DNA of 64,000 nucleotides from DASQFQ01 sp963730115 (GCA_963730115.1 CAVSQM010000012.1:682001-746000); one strand, 5' to 3'; shown: positions 14,972 to 25,248, counted from the stretch's first letter. Made by a program: numbers and translations. The notes: a model not told the origin generated them from the letters alone.

Positions 14972-15425
14972 GCGCATCTCCGCTCGAGCCGACTATGCCC
15001 TCCGCGCCGCCGCGGAGCTCGCCGCCGCCGGCGGCGGGCCCGTCAAGGGCGACGCGCTGGCCACGGCCCAGAAGATCCCCCACAAGTTCCTCGAGAACAT
15101 CCTCGCCGACCTCCGCCACGCGCGGCTCGTGCGCTCCCAGCGCGGCGCCGACGGCGGCTACTGGCTCGCCCAGCCGGCCGAGGAGATCTCCCTCGCCGAC
15201 ATCATCCGCGCGGTCGAAGGCCCGCTGGCCAGCGTCCGCGGCGAGGCGCCGGAGGACGTCGAGTACCTCGGCGCCGCCGAGCACCTGCAGGAGATCTGGA
15301 TCGCGGTGCGCGCGAGCGTGCGCGGCGTCGTCGAGCACGTCACGCTCGCCGAGCTCGCCGCCGGCGAGCTGCCGCCGGAGATCAAGCACCTCGGGGACGA
15401 CCCCGAGGCGTGGGTCAGGCGCTGA
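14970..15425 (+). CDS. Rrf2-family regulator without cysteines (CymR-like)
   Basis: 151 residues. Rrf2 winged helix: M-R-I-S-A-R-A-D-Y-A-L-R-A-A-A-E-L, I-P-x-K-F-L-E-N-I-L-A-D-L, V-R-S-Q-R-G-A-D-G-G-Y-W-L-A, then a dimerisation helix. The protein has no cysteine at all, so it cannot hold the Fe-S cluster of IscR or NsrR; it fits the CymR side of the family, which controls sulfur and cysteine genes. It ends within 11 bases of overlap with the convergent cysA, supporting a role in sulfate-uptake control. Confidence 0.9.
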   Translation: MRISARADYALRAAAELAAAGGGPVKGDALATAQKIPHKFLENILADLRHARLVRSQRGADGGYWLAQPAEEISLADIIRAVEGPLASVRGEAPEDVEYLGAAEHLQEIWIAVRASVRGVVEHVTLAELAAGELPPEIKHLGDDPEAWVRR

Positions 15426-16368
15426 CCTTCGCGCTCGACGGCGGCCGCAGCCACACGATCGAGCCCGACTCGGGCTCGAGCGCCTCGGCCTCTGCGCGCG
15501 TGAGCTGCACCGAGACCTCCTCGCCGTCGTGGCGCACGACCTCGACCCGCACCTCGAAGCCGAGGTGCACGACCCGCTGGACCATCGCCTCCTCCCAGCC
15601 GTCCTCCGGCCGGTCGGAGAGCGCGACGTCGTGCGGGCGAACGAGCTCGCCGCGGACCTTCGAGACCGGGCCGAGGAAGCCCATCACGAACTCGTCGGCG
15701 GGGCGGTCGTAGAGATCGCGCGGGGCGCCGGACTGGGCGATCTTGCCGTCCTTGAGCAGCACGATCAGGTCGGCGAGCTCCATCGCCTCCTCCTGGTCGT
15801 GCGTGACGAGCACGGTCGTGACCGGGACCTGCTCGTGCAGCCGCCGCAGCCACGCGCGCAGGTCGGCGCGGACGTTGGCGTCGAGCGCGCCGAACGGCTC
15901 GTCGAGCAGCAGCACGCTCGGCTCGACCGCCAGCGCGCGGGCGAGCGCCATCCGCTGGCGCTGGCCGCCCGAGAGCTGGCTCGGGTAGCGGTCGTGGAAG
16001 CCGTCGAGCCCGACGAGGTGCAGCAGCTCGTCGACCTTGGCCGTGATGTCGGCCTTCGGCTTCTTGCGGATCTTCAGCCCGAACGCGACGTTGTCGCGCA
16101 GCGTCATGTGCTTGAACGCGGCGTAGTGCTGGAAGACGAAGCCGATCCCGCGCTTCTGCGGCGGCAGCCGCGTCGCGTCGTTGCCGGAGACGATGACCGT
16201 GCCGCTGTCGGGCACCTCGAGGCCGGCGATCACGCGCAGCAGCGTCGACTTGCCCGAGCCGCTGGGGCCGAGCAGGGCGGTCAGCTTGCCGTCGGGCGCC
16301 TCGAACGAGATGTCGTCGAGGGCGGTGAAGTCACCGAACTGCTTGGAGACGGACTCGACGGCGATCAC
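15415..16368 (-). CDS. cysA: Sulfate/thiosulfate ABC importer ATPase
   Basis: 317 residues. Walker A G-P-S-G-S-G-K-S-T (about 38-46), Q-loop F-V-F-Q-H-Y-A-A-F-K-H-M, signature L-S-G-G-Q-R-Q-R, Walker B V-L-L-L-D-E-P-F-G-A-L-D and H-loop V-T-H-D-Q-E-E-A, then a short TOBE-like end. The H-Y-A-A-F Q-loop is typical of CysA. Last gene of the sbp-cysT-cysW-cysA operon, with GTG start in a GTGA overlap with cysW. Drives sulfate or thiosulfate uptake at the membrane. Confidence 0.93.
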   Translation of the reverse strand: MIAVESVSKQFGDFTALDDISFEAPDGKLTALLGPSGSGKSTLLRVIAGLEVPDSGTVIVSGNDATRLPPQKRGIGFVFQHYAAFKHMTLRDNVAFGLKIRKKPKADITAKVDELLHLVGLDGFHDRYPSQLSGGQRQRMALARALAVEPSVLLLDEPFGALDANVRADLRAWLRRLHEQVPVTTVLVTHDQEEAMELADLIVLLKDGKIAQSGAPRDLYDRPADEFVMGFLGPVSKVRGELVRPHDVALSDRPEDGWEEAMVQRVVHLGFEVRVEVVRHDGEEVSVQLTRAEAEALEPESGSIVWLRPPSSAKVSA

Positions 16369-17171
16369 GATTCGGCCCTCCGGGACCCGATCACGGACAT
16401 GAACACAAGTGTGGCCAGCGCGATCACGGCCAACAGGGCCGACGCAGCGTACGCGCCGGCGAGGTCGAAGTTCTGGAAGCGCTTCTCGACGAGCAGCGTC
16501 AGCGTCTCGGTCTCGCCCGCGATCTTGCCGGAGACGACGCTGACCGCACCGAACTCGCCGATCGCGCGTGCGGTCGAGAGCACGACGCCGTAGGCGAGGC
16601 CCCAGCGGATCGCCGGCAGGGTGACCCGCCAGAACGTCTGCCAGCCGTTCGCGCCGAGCGTCGCCGCGGCCTGCTCCTGCTCGTCGCCGATCTCCTGCAG
16701 CACCGGCGCGACCTCGCGCACCACGAACGGCATCGAGACGAACAGCGTGGCCAGGACGATCCCCGGCAGCGAGAAGATGATCTGGATCCCGTGCTCGGTG
16801 AGCCATGGTCCGAACCAGCCCGTGCGGCCGTAGAGCAGCAGCAGCGAGAGGCCGATCACGATCGGCGAGATCGCGAACGGCAGGTCGATCAGCGCGTCGA
16901 GCAGCCGCCGGCCGGGGAAGCGCCCCCGGACGAGCGCCATCGCGGCCAGCACGCCGAAGATGGCGTTGAGCGGCACGCAGATCAGCGCGACCTGGAGCGT
17001 GAGGAACAGCGCGTGGATCGCGGCCGGCGTGGTGATCGACTCGAGGAACGCGCCGATCCCGCCTTCGAAGGTGCGGTAGAAGACGAGCCCGACCGGCACG
17101 AGCAGCAGCACGGCGAGGTAGCCGAGCGCCACCACGCGCAGGCCGATGCGGCTCTTGCGGTCAACGCTCAT
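16365..17171 (-). CDS. cysW: Sulfate ABC transporter permease CysW
   Basis: 268 residues, six predicted membrane helices. The CysTW-type permease loop A-A-A-T-L-G-A-N-G-W-Q-T-F-W-R-V-T-L-P-A-I contacts the ATPase, and A-R-A-I-G-E-F-G-A-V-S-V-V-S-G is the signature shared by CysT and CysW. Overlaps cysT by 11 bases and cysA by 4. Forms the membrane channel with CysT. Confidence 0.93.
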   Translation of the reverse strand: MSVDRKSRIGLRVVALGYLAVLLLVPVGLVFYRTFEGGIGAFLESITTPAAIHALFLTLQVALICVPLNAIFGVLAAMALVRGRFPGRRLLDALIDLPFAISPIVIGLSLLLLYGRTGWFGPWLTEHGIQIIFSLPGIVLATLFVSMPFVVREVAPVLQEIGDEQEQAAATLGANGWQTFWRVTLPAIRWGLAYGVVLSTARAIGEFGAVSVVSGKIAGETETLTLLVEKRFQNFDLAGAYAASALLAVIALATLVFMSVIGSRRAES

Positions 17172-17985
17172 GCCGGCTCCCCCAGGCGCCCAGCCAGCGG
17201 ATCGCCATCAGCACGAGCAGCGACAGCAGCAGCAGGACCACCGAGACCGCCGCGGCGTCGCCGGGGTTGTCGGACTCGATCTGCTTGTAGACGAACACCG
17301 ACGAGACCTGCGTGTCGAACGGGATGTTGCCCGAGATCAGCACCACGGAGCCGAACTCGCCGACCGCGCGTGCGAACGCGAGCGCCGCGCCGGACAGGAT
17401 GGCCGTCAGCAGCGAGGGCAGGATCACGCGCCAGAAGATCACGAACGGGCGCGCGCCGAGCGACGCGGCGGCCTCCTCCATCTCGCGGTCCAGCTCGAGC
17501 AGCACCGGCTGGACCGAGCGGATGACGAACGGCAGCGTCACGAACAGCAGCGCCAGCAGGACCGCGGTCTTGGTCAGCGCCACGTTGACCCCGATCGGGC
17601 TGCCCGGGCCGTAGAGCGCGAGCAGCGTGAGCCCGGCGACGATCGTCGGCAGCGCGAACGGCAGGTCGATGACCGCGTTCACGACGTTCTTGCCGCGGAA
17701 GCGGTCGCGCACCAGCACCCAGGCGATCAGCGTGCCGAAGCCCGCGTTGATCGTGGCGGTGGCGAGCGAGACGATCAGCGTGAAGCGCAGCGCGCTCACC
17801 GCCTGCCGCGACGTCACCGCGTCCCAGAACTCGCCGACGCCGCCGTCGAACGATTTCGCGACGACGGCGGCGAGCGGCAGTAGGACGATGAGGCTGAGCC
17901 ACAGCATCGACAGCCCCATCGCCAGCCCCCCGCGCGGGACGCCGGCGCCGGAGCGCCGGCGCGGGACGGGGAGCGCGACGCTCAT
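17161..17985 (-). CDS. cysT: Sulfate ABC transporter permease CysT
   Basis: 274 residues with six membrane helices after a short basic N-terminus. Family signatures: A-A-A-S-L-G-A-R-P-F-V-I-F-W-R-V-I-L-P and A-R-A-V-G-E-F-G-S-V-V-L-I-S-G-N-I-P. Start ATG-17985 lies in a 4-base overlap with the sulfate-binding protein. Pairs with CysW. Confidence 0.93.
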   Translation of the reverse strand: MSVALPVPRRRSGAGVPRGGLAMGLSMLWLSLIVLLPLAAVVAKSFDGGVGEFWDAVTSRQAVSALRFTLIVSLATATINAGFGTLIAWVLVRDRFRGKNVVNAVIDLPFALPTIVAGLTLLALYGPGSPIGVNVALTKTAVLLALLFVTLPFVIRSVQPVLLELDREMEEAAASLGARPFVIFWRVILPSLLTAILSGAALAFARAVGEFGSVVLISGNIPFDTQVSSVFVYKQIESDNPGDAAAVSVVLLLLSLLVLMAIRWLGAWGSRHER

Positions 17986-19010
17986 GAGGCGGTCGACACC
18001 CCTGCCTCTTCCTCGATCTTGGCGATCGAGCCCTTCTCGACGTCGAAGAGCTCGTCGTTCACCTTCGACCAGCCGCCGAGGTCATCGATCGTGAACAGGC
18101 CGGAGGGAGTGGGGAACTTGGACTTGTTCGCCGCGAGGACCGCCTCGTTGACCGGGCGGTACCCCCAGTCGGCGAACCGCTTCTGACCTGGCTCGGAGAG
18201 CACGTAGTCGACGAACTTCTGCGCGGCGGGGTCGGCGTCCTCGGTCTTCGCGATGTCGATGTCGATCTTGATCGTGTCGTCGGGGATCACGTAGTCGAGC
18301 TTCTCGCCCTTCTTGCGGGCGGTGGTGGCCTCGTACTCGTACGAGAGCAGCACGTCGCCGGTGCCGGAGGTGAACGTCTGCAGCGCCTCGCGGCCCGACT
18401 TGTCCTGGACCTTCACGTTCTTGGTGATGAGGGTGCGCAGGTAGTCGAGCCCGGCCTCGGGGTTCTTGCCGCCGTCGCCCTTGGCGCCGTAGCCCGCGAG
18501 CAGGTTCCACTTGGCGGCGCCCGACGTGAACGGGTTCGGGGTGAGGACCTCCACGCCCGGCTTGATCAGGTCGTCCCAGGTCTTGATGTTCTTCGGGTTG
18601 CCCTCGCGGACGATGAAGGAGACGACGGAGGTCGTGACGAGACCCTTGTTCGGGGTGCTGTTCCAGTCCTTGCCGACGAGGCCGGCGTCGACGAGCCGCG
18701 TCATGTCGGGCTCGGTCGAGAACGTCACGACGTCGGCCTTCAGCCCGGCCTCGACGGCGCGGCTCTGCTCGCCGGAGGCGCCGAACGAGGACTTGAAGCC
18801 CACGCCCTCACCCTCGCCGGTCTTCTGGAAGTCGGGGATGATCTCGTCGTAGACGACCTGCGGGGTCGAGTAGGCGACCAGCGAGAGGGCGGTCTTGCCC
18901 TTGTCGCTCGACGAACCGCTGTCGGAGGTCGAGTCGGACGCGCCGCCGCAGGCGGTCACGGCCATCAGTCCGGTGACGAGCACGGCGAACAGCAGACGGG
19001 ATCGAGTCAT
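17982..19010 (-). CDS. sbp: Sulfate-binding lipoprotein
   Basis: 342 residues. Signal peptide with lipobox V-T-A-C (Cys about residue 21), so it is lipid-anchored outside the cell. The sulfate-binding protein core shows L-V-A-Y-S-T-P, F-G-A-S-G-E-Q-S-R-A-V, T-F-S-T-E-P-D-M and P-N-P-F-T-S-G-A-A-K-W-N-L-L. The D-W-N, T-S-G-A-A-K-W-N and Y-E-Y-E motifs match the Sbp/CysP group. First gene of the operon; a palindrome 39 bases upstream of the start is a candidate operator. Confidence 0.92.
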   Translation of the reverse strand: MTRSRLLFAVLVTGLMAVTACGGASDSTSDSGSSSDKGKTALSLVAYSTPQVVYDEIIPDFQKTGEGEGVGFKSSFGASGEQSRAVEAGLKADVVTFSTEPDMTRLVDAGLVGKDWNSTPNKGLVTTSVVSFIVREGNPKNIKTWDDLIKPGVEVLTPNPFTSGAAKWNLLAGYGAKGDGGKNPEAGLDYLRTLITKNVKVQDKSGREALQTFTSGTGDVLLSYEYEATTARKKGEKLDYVIPDDTIKIDIDIAKTEDADPAAQKFVDYVLSEPGQKRFADWGYRPVNEAVLAANKSKFPTPSGLFTIDDLGGWSKVNDELFDVEKGSIAKIEEEAGVSTAS

Positions 19011-19048
19011 GCGGGAGCGCTCCAGGGAGGGGACGGGAACTGGTTTAC

Positions 19049-19065
19049 CCCACCAAGTCGGTGGG
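19049..19065. promoter_or_regulatory. Palindrome upstream of the sulfate operon, candidate Rrf2 operator
   Basis: CCCACC (19049-19054), AAGTC, GGTGGG (19060-19065), flanked by TTTAC on one side and CAAG on the other. The position just upstream of sbp and the core ACCAAGTCGGT resemble sites of CymR-type Rrf2 proteins, and such a regulator sits at the end of the operon. Binding is inferred. Confidence 0.5.
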
Positions 19066-19101
19066 CAAGCGGGGAAAGTCATAGCAGATAGCGTCGGCGG
19101 C

Positions 19102-20525
19102 ATGAGCTCGATCACGAGCCCTGGCCCGAGGGCGCCGTCTTCGAGCGCCGCGATCCGTGCGAGCCGTCGCGGGTCGTCTCCGCCGCCTACAGCGGCTCGC
19201 CGCAGCTCGTCGGCCAGGCGGTGGCTGCCGCCCGCGCCATGCAGCGCGCGTGGGCCGCCCGCCCGCTCGCGGAGCGCACCGAGATGCTGCGCGCGATGGC
19301 CGGCCAGATCTCCGAGCGGCTGGTCGAGCTGGCCGGCGTCGTGTCGGCCGAGACCGGCAAGAACCGGATCGAGGCGCTCCCGGAGGTGCAGGAGGGCGTC
19401 GACCTGATCGAGACCTACTGCGCCCAGATGGAGCGTCACGAGGGCTACCGGATCGAGATGGGCCGGCTGACCGACCACGAGAGCAACGTCTCCGTGATGC
19501 GGCCCTACGGCGTGTTCGCCGTCATCTGTCCGTTCAACTTCCCGTTCGCGCTCGCGGTCAACATGGCGGCCGGCGCGCTCGTCACCGGCAACGCCGTCGT
19601 GCTCAAGCCGGCCGAGGAGTCACCGCGCTCCGGCCACCTCGTCGGCGAGCTGGCGATCGGGGCCGGGCTGCCGGTCCAGGTCGTGCACGGCGGCGAGCGG
19701 GTCGGCCGCGCGCTGGTCGACGCGCCGGTCGACGGCGTCGCCTTCACCGGGTCCGCCGAGGCCGGCCACGAGATCGCCCGCACCCTGCACGCCCGGCGGC
19801 CGCTGCGCCCGCTGATCGCCGAGATGGGCGGCAAGAACCCGGCCGTGGTCAGCGCCAACGCCGATCTCGACCGGGCGGCCGACGGCATCGCTCGTTCCGC
19901 CTTCGGGCTGTCGGGCCAGAAGTGCAGCTCGTGCTCGCGCGTGGTCGTCGAGCGCGCGGTCCACGACGAGCTGGTCGACAAGCTCGTCGAGCGCGCGCGC
20001 CGGCTCGTGCCCGGCGACCCGTCGCAGGCCGACAGCTCACTCGGCCCGGTCGTCTCGCCCGCGGCGCTCGAGCGCTACGAGACCGCGGCGGCCGAGGCGC
20101 GCCGCGACGGCGAGGTCGCGCTCGGCGGCGAGCGGCTCCCCCGCGAGGGCTGGTTCGTGGCGCCGACGATCGCCGTCGGGCTGCCGCGCGGCCACCGCCT
20201 CACCCGCGATGAGCTGTTCCTGCCGTTCCTCACCGTCACCGCCGTCGACTCGTTCGAGGAGGCGCTCGAGGAGGCCAACGCCGTCGACTACGGGCTGACC
20301 GCCGGGGTGTTCACCAAGGACGCCGACGAGCAGGCCGCCTTCCTCGACCGTGCCGAGGCCGGCGTGCTGTTCGTCAACCGCCGCGAGGGCGCGACGACCG
20401 GCGCCTGGCCGGGCATCCAGGCGTTCTGCGGCTGGAAGCAGAGCGGCGTGTCGGGCAAGGGCGGCCTCGGGCCGCACTACCTCCCGCAGTTCATGCGCGA
20501 GCAGAGCCGGACGGTGATGGACTAG
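19102..20525 (+). CDS. Aldehyde dehydrogenase, glutamate-semialdehyde (P5C) dehydrogenase-like, N-terminal frame shift
   Basis: NAD(P)-dependent aldehyde dehydrogenase of about 474 residues. Conserved sites: P-F-N-F-P-F-A, F-T-G-S-A-E-A-G cofactor loop, E-M-G-G-K-N-P general-base Glu, G-Q-K-C-S-S-C catalytic Cys, and the F-M-R-E-Q-S-R-T end typical of 1-pyrroline-5-carboxylate dehydrogenase relatives. The intact frame opens at GTG-19221, but ATG-19102 (M-S-S-I-T-S) joins W-P-E-G-A-V-F-E-R-R-D-P if one base is added near 19121, giving a normal N-terminus. Divergent from sbp. Likely amino-acid (proline, arginine) breakdown; the exact aldehyde is uncertain. Confidence 0.85.
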
Positions 20526-21484
20526 GGCTTCGTCGCGGGGTCGCCGTCGACGGCGGCGGCAAGACCCGGGACGATGCGCTCGAGCAGGTACGGGCGGCTC
20601 AGCGGGCTGTTGTAGCCGAGCGCGCCGGCTTCGGTCCCGTCCGCGGCGAGCGTGACAACGCGACCCTCGCGAGCGACTTCGAGCTCACGGAAGAGCCTGG
20701 AGGACACCAGCTTCGACCCCGGATCGGTGATGAGGACGATCACGTCGGTGTCCAGCAGCGAGAGCTGCTCGCTCGACAGGTTCGTCTCGAAGCCACGCTC
20801 CGAGTACTTCGCGGGCGTCTGGAACCCGAGGTCGGCGAAGAACTGCGAGCGGAGGTCGTCGCGATTGAGCACGAAGCGGCTCCCGCCGGAGTCGTACATC
20901 ACCGTGATCGTCTTGCCCGCGAACTCGGGATGCTCCTTGCGGGCCGCGGCGAACTCGCCCTTGACCTTCGCCACCTCGCGCCGCGCGCGACCCTCGCGCC
21001 CGAGCGCGCGGCCGGTGGTGAGCAGCTGCTGGTCCCACGGCGTGGCGCCGTCGGCGTACTGCTTGCCCTGCGCGACGGTCGGGGCGATCGCGGAGAGCTT
21101 GTCGTAGTCGCCGCCCTTGATGAACGAGTAGATGCCGAGGATGAGGTCGGGACGCGCGGAGGCCAGCCGCTCGTAGTTGATCTCGGCGCCGCCGACCTCC
21201 TCCGGCGCACCCTGCTCGGGCGCCCACGGGCGCGTCTTGTAGTCGAACGAGCCGAGGAACTGGCGCACGGCGACGGGCCGGACGCCGAGCGCCAGGGCGA
21301 AGTCCGCCTCGTTGAAGCCGACCGTCGCCACGCGCTTGGGCTGCGCGTCGATCGTCGCCGTGCCGAACTTGTCGTTCACCTTCACCGGAAAGCCGGCGCC
21401 GCCCTGCGGTTCCGCGCTCTCGTCGTCGCCGCCGCATGCGGCGAGCGCGAGGACGGCGATCAGGATGGCCAGTGCATACCGCAT
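20522..21484 (-). CDS. Iron-siderophore ABC transporter substrate-binding lipoprotein
   Basis: 320 residues. Lipoprotein signal M-R-Y-A-L-A-I-L-I-A-V-L-A-L-A-A-C-G-G. Two-lobed periplasmic-binding fold of the FepB/FhuD type with R-V-A-T-V-G-F-N-E-A-D and A-S-A-R-P-D-L-I-L-G-I. No permease or ATPase is nearby, so it must share a transporter encoded elsewhere. An iron-box-like palindrome overlaps the start codon, pointing to DtxR/IdeR repression when iron is plentiful. The 3' end overlaps the convergent dehydrogenase by 4 bases. Confidence 0.9.
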   Translation of the reverse strand: MRYALAILIAVLALAACGGDDESAEPQGGAGFPVKVNDKFGTATIDAQPKRVATVGFNEADFALALGVRPVAVRQFLGSFDYKTRPWAPEQGAPEEVGGAEINYERLASARPDLILGIYSFIKGGDYDKLSAIAPTVAQGKQYADGATPWDQQLLTTGRALGREGRARREVAKVKGEFAAARKEHPEFAGKTITVMYDSGGSRFVLNRDDLRSQFFADLGFQTPAKYSERGFETNLSSEQLSLLDTDVIVLITDPGSKLVSSRLFRELEVAREGRVVTLAADGTEAGALGYNSPLSRPYLLERIVPGLAAAVDGDPATKP

Positions 21485-21498
21485 TAGGGCACCCTAAT
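21483..21498. promoter_or_regulatory. Iron-box-like operator (DtxR/IdeR type)
   Basis: ATTAGGG-CA-CCCTAAT, perfect 7-bp arms, matching the TTAGG...CCTAA half-sites of DtxR/IdeR boxes. It covers the start codon of the siderophore-binding protein, and TATTAG on the minus strand could be its -10, so the mRNA may be leaderless and blocked at its transcript start by the iron-loaded repressor. Confidence 0.7.
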
Positions 21499-21522
21499 AC
21501 CCAGGAACGCCCGGTTCTGCAC

Positions 21523-22436
<914 letters not shown>

Positions 22437-22440
<4 letters not shown>

Positions 22441-23447
22441 CCGGGCGCCTCCTCCTCGGCCGCCACCACCGGCTCCGGCCAGCGCTCCCAGGGCGCGAAG
22501 TGGCAGGCAGCGGACTGCCCGGGCGCGACCTCGCGCAGCGCCGGCGGCTGCTGGCACTCCTCGGCGGCGTACGGGCAGCGCGGGTGGAACGAGCAACCCG
22601 GCGGGGCGTCGGCGGGGTCGGGCGGGCCGCCCGGGATCGGGGTCGCGAGCTCGCGGCGCCCGCCGATCACCGGCAGCGACTCGAGCAGCCGCTTGGTGTA
22701 CGGGTGCTGGGGCGCGGAGAAGACCTGGTCGACCGGGCCGGTCTCGACGATCCGCCCCGCGTACATGACCGCGATCCGGTCGCACGTCTCCGCCAGCACG
22801 GAGAGGTCGTGGCTGATGAGGATCAGCGCGAGCCCGAGCTCCTCGCGCAGGCGCTCGAGCAGCTCGAGGATCTGCGCCTGCATGACGACGTCGAGCGCGG
22901 TCGTCGGCTCGTCGGCGATCACCAGCGACGGCCGGCACGCGAGCGCGAGCGCGATCATCACCCGCTGGCGCTGGCCGCCCGAGAGCTGGTGGGCGTAGGA
23001 GCGCACCACGCGCGAGGGCAGCCCGACCGTGCCGAGCAGCTCGATCACCCGTGCGTCGACGTCCGCGGAGCGGGCCTTCGGCTCGTGCAGGCGGATCGCC
23101 GAGCCGATCTGGCCGCCGACGCGCTTGACCGGGTCGAGGGCGTTCATCGCGCCCTGGAAGACGAGCGAGACGTGGCGCCAGCGCACGAGCTGCATGCCGC
23201 GCTCGGTGCGGCGGTCGATGTTGATCGGCTCCTCCACCCCGGGCGGGCGCAGCGCGATCGTCCCCTCCTGCTCGAGCGAGCCCGGCAGCAGCTTCATCAG
23301 CGACAGCGCGGTCGTGCTCTTGCCGCAGCCCGACTCGCCCGCCAGCCCGAGCGCCTCGCCGGGCGCCAGCGTGAGGTCGACGCCGTCGACGATCGGGTGG
23401 CCGCGGTGGCGCACGCTGAGCCCGGTGACCTCGAGGAGGGCGCTCAC
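22437..23447 (-). CDS. Oligopeptide/dipeptide ABC transporter ATPase (DppD/OppD-like)
   Basis: 336 residues from GTG-23447 (GTGA overlap with the permease). Walker A G-E-S-G-C-G-K-S-T, signature L-S-G-G-Q-R-Q-R, Walker B V-I-A-D-E-P-T-T-A-L-D, and the OppD/DppD end P-P-G-C-S-F-H-P-R-C-P-Y. Works as a heterodimer with the downstream ATPase to power the peptide importer. Confidence 0.9.
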
Positions 23448-24283
23448 CGCTGCTCCTGCAGCCGCGGGTTGACCTGGTCCTCGAACAGGTAGCCGAGCAG
23501 CGCCACCGCGAACACCAGCAGCGTGATGCACAGCCCGGGCGGCACCACGTACCACCAGGCGCCGGCGCTCGGCGCGCTCGCCTCGAAGCCGGCCTCGAGC
23601 ATCGTCCCCCACGAGATGCTGTTCGGATCGCCGAGCCCGAGGAAGGCGAGCCCGGCCTCGGCGAGGATCGCCACCGCCACGATCAGCACGGTGTTGGCGA
23701 AGATCAGCGGCAGCACGTTGGGGAGGACGTGGACGCGGATGATGTACCAGTCGCTGGCCCCCAGCGCCCGCGCCCGCTCGACGAACGCGCGCTCCTTGAG
23801 CGTCAGCACCTGCGAGCGCACGATCCGCCCCGTGCCCGCCCAGCTCGTCAGCCCGATCACGAGGATCAGCACGGTCAGCGACGGGTCGAGCAGCCGCGCC
23901 AGCACGACCATCAGCGGCAGCGTCGGGATGACCAGGAACCAGTTCTCGAACGCGTCGAGCGAGCGGTCGGTCCAGCCGCCGAAGTAGCCGCCGACCAGCC
24001 CCACAGCGGCGCCCAGCAGGGCCGAGATGACGGCGGCCGCGAAGCCGACCACGATCGACACCCGCGCGCCCACCATCAGCTGCGAGAGCACGTCCGAACC
24101 CGCCTCGGTCGTGCCCAGCGGGTGGTCGGCCGACGGCCCCTCGAGCACGTCGACGCTCGACGCCCGCGGGTCCTCGGGCGCCAGCAGCGAGCCGAACACG
24201 GCGAGGAACAGGAACAGCACGAGCACCGCGATCCCGAACTGCCCGCGCTTGGTGTGCAGCAGCAGCCGCCGCGTCTCGCTCAT
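23444..24283 (-). CDS. Oligopeptide/dipeptide ABC transporter permease (DppC-like)
   Basis: 279 residues, six predicted helices, with the DppC-type N-terminal extension (M-S-E-T-R-R ... L-A-P-E-D-P) and the large extracytoplasmic turn H-P-L-G-T-T-E-A-G-S-D-V. The ATPase-contacting EAA loop reads E-R-A-R-A-L-G-A-S-D-W-Y-I-I-R-V-H-V-L-P-N. Overlaps both neighbours by 4 bases. Confidence 0.92.
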   Translation of the reverse strand: MSETRRLLLHTKRGQFGIAVLVLFLFLAVFGSLLAPEDPRASSVDVLEGPSADHPLGTTEAGSDVLSQLMVGARVSIVVGFAAAVISALLGAAVGLVGGYFGGWTDRSLDAFENWFLVIPTLPLMVVLARLLDPSLTVLILVIGLTSWAGTGRIVRSQVLTLKERAFVERARALGASDWYIIRVHVLPNVLPLIFANTVLIVAVAILAEAGLAFLGLGDPNSISWGTMLEAGFEASAPSAGAWWYVVPPGLCITLLVFAVALLGYLFEDQVNPRLQEQR

Positions 24284-25248
24284 GCGGATTGCACCCGCGG
24301 GTCGAGGAAGAAGTACAGGCAGTCGGCCAGCAGGTTGGCCACGATCACCGAGATCGAGAAGACGAGGAACGTCCCCTGCAGCACCGGGAAGTCCTTGTCG
24401 TTGATCGCGTTGTAGGTGAGCTCGCCGAGCCCCGGCCAGGAGAAGATCGTCTCGATCGTGATCACCCCGCCGGCGATCGCCCCGAACTGGAGCGCCGCCA
24501 GCGTCACCAGCGGCAGCAGCGCGTTCGGCACCGCGTGCTTGCGCACGACGCGATTCCACGGCATGCCGGTCGCGCGCTTGACGGTCACGAAGTCCTCGGT
24601 CAGGACGTCGACCATCGACGAGCGCATGATCACGAAGTACTGGCCCAGCAGCATCAGCGTGAGCGCCGCGACCGGCAGCACCATGTGCTCGGCGACGTCC
24701 GCCGCCTGCGCGAACCAGGAGTCGAAGTCGGCCCCCGGCGTCATCTGCTGGCCCGCCGGGAACAGCGGGATCGCGACCGCGAACAGCAGGATCAGGATGA
24801 TCCCGATCCAGTACTCGGGCGCCGCGTAGGTGAACAGGCTGAAGCCGAGCAGCGAGTCGTCCGAGGCGGTGCCGCGCCGCGTGGCGGCGATCACCCCCAG
24901 CCACGTCCCCAGCACCGTCGCCAGCAGCGTGCCGGCGCCGATCAGCAGCAGCGTCCACGGGATCGCCTCGCCGAGCTCGGACGCCACCGTGTCGCGCGAG
25001 CGCTGGCTGACCCCGAGGTCGCCCTTGAGCGTGTCCTGCACGTAGTCGGCGAACTGCCCGAGCAGCGGCTTGTCGAGCCCGTAGTACTCGCGCAGCTTCA
25101 CGATCTCCTCCGGGCTCGCGCGCGGCAGGCGCGCGAGCTGGGCGGTCGGGTCGCCCATGACCCGGAACAGGAAGAAGTTGAAGACGAGGACGAACGCGAG
25201 CGTCAGCAGGGCGGCGAGCACCTTCCCCGCGAGCCAGCGCAGCCGCAC
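24280..25248 (-). CDS. Oligopeptide/dipeptide ABC transporter permease (DppB-like)
   Basis: 322 residues, ATG start. DppB features: R-V-M-G-D-P-T near residue 30, Y-G-L-D-K-P-L-L-G-Q-F periplasmic segment, and the EAA loop K-R-A-T-G-M-P-W-N-R-V-V-R-K-H-A-V-P-N. Starts 5 bases after the binding protein stop. Forms the channel with the DppC-like permease. Confidence 0.92.
   Translation of the reverse strand: MRLRWLAGKVLAALLTLAFVLVFNFFLFRVMGDPTAQLARLPRASPEEIVKLREYYGLDKPLLGQFADYVQDTLKGDLGVSQRSRDTVASELGEAIPWTLLLIGAGTLLATVLGTWLGVIAATRRGTASDDSLLGFSLFTYAAPEYWIGIILILLFAVAIPLFPAGQQMTPGADFDSWFAQAADVAEHMVLPVAALTLMLLGQYFVIMRSSMVDVLTEDFVTVKRATGMPWNRVVRKHAVPNALLPLVTLAALQFGAIAGGVITIETIFSWPGLGELTYNAINDKDFPVLQGTFLVFSISVIVANLLADCLYFFLDPRVQSA

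Noticed and set aside
19221..20525. Aldehyde dehydrogenase starting at GTG-19221
   Set aside because: That start drops the conserved N-terminal segment with F-E-R-R-D-P and S-R-V-V-S; a one-base correction near 19121 restores a full N-terminus from ATG-19102.
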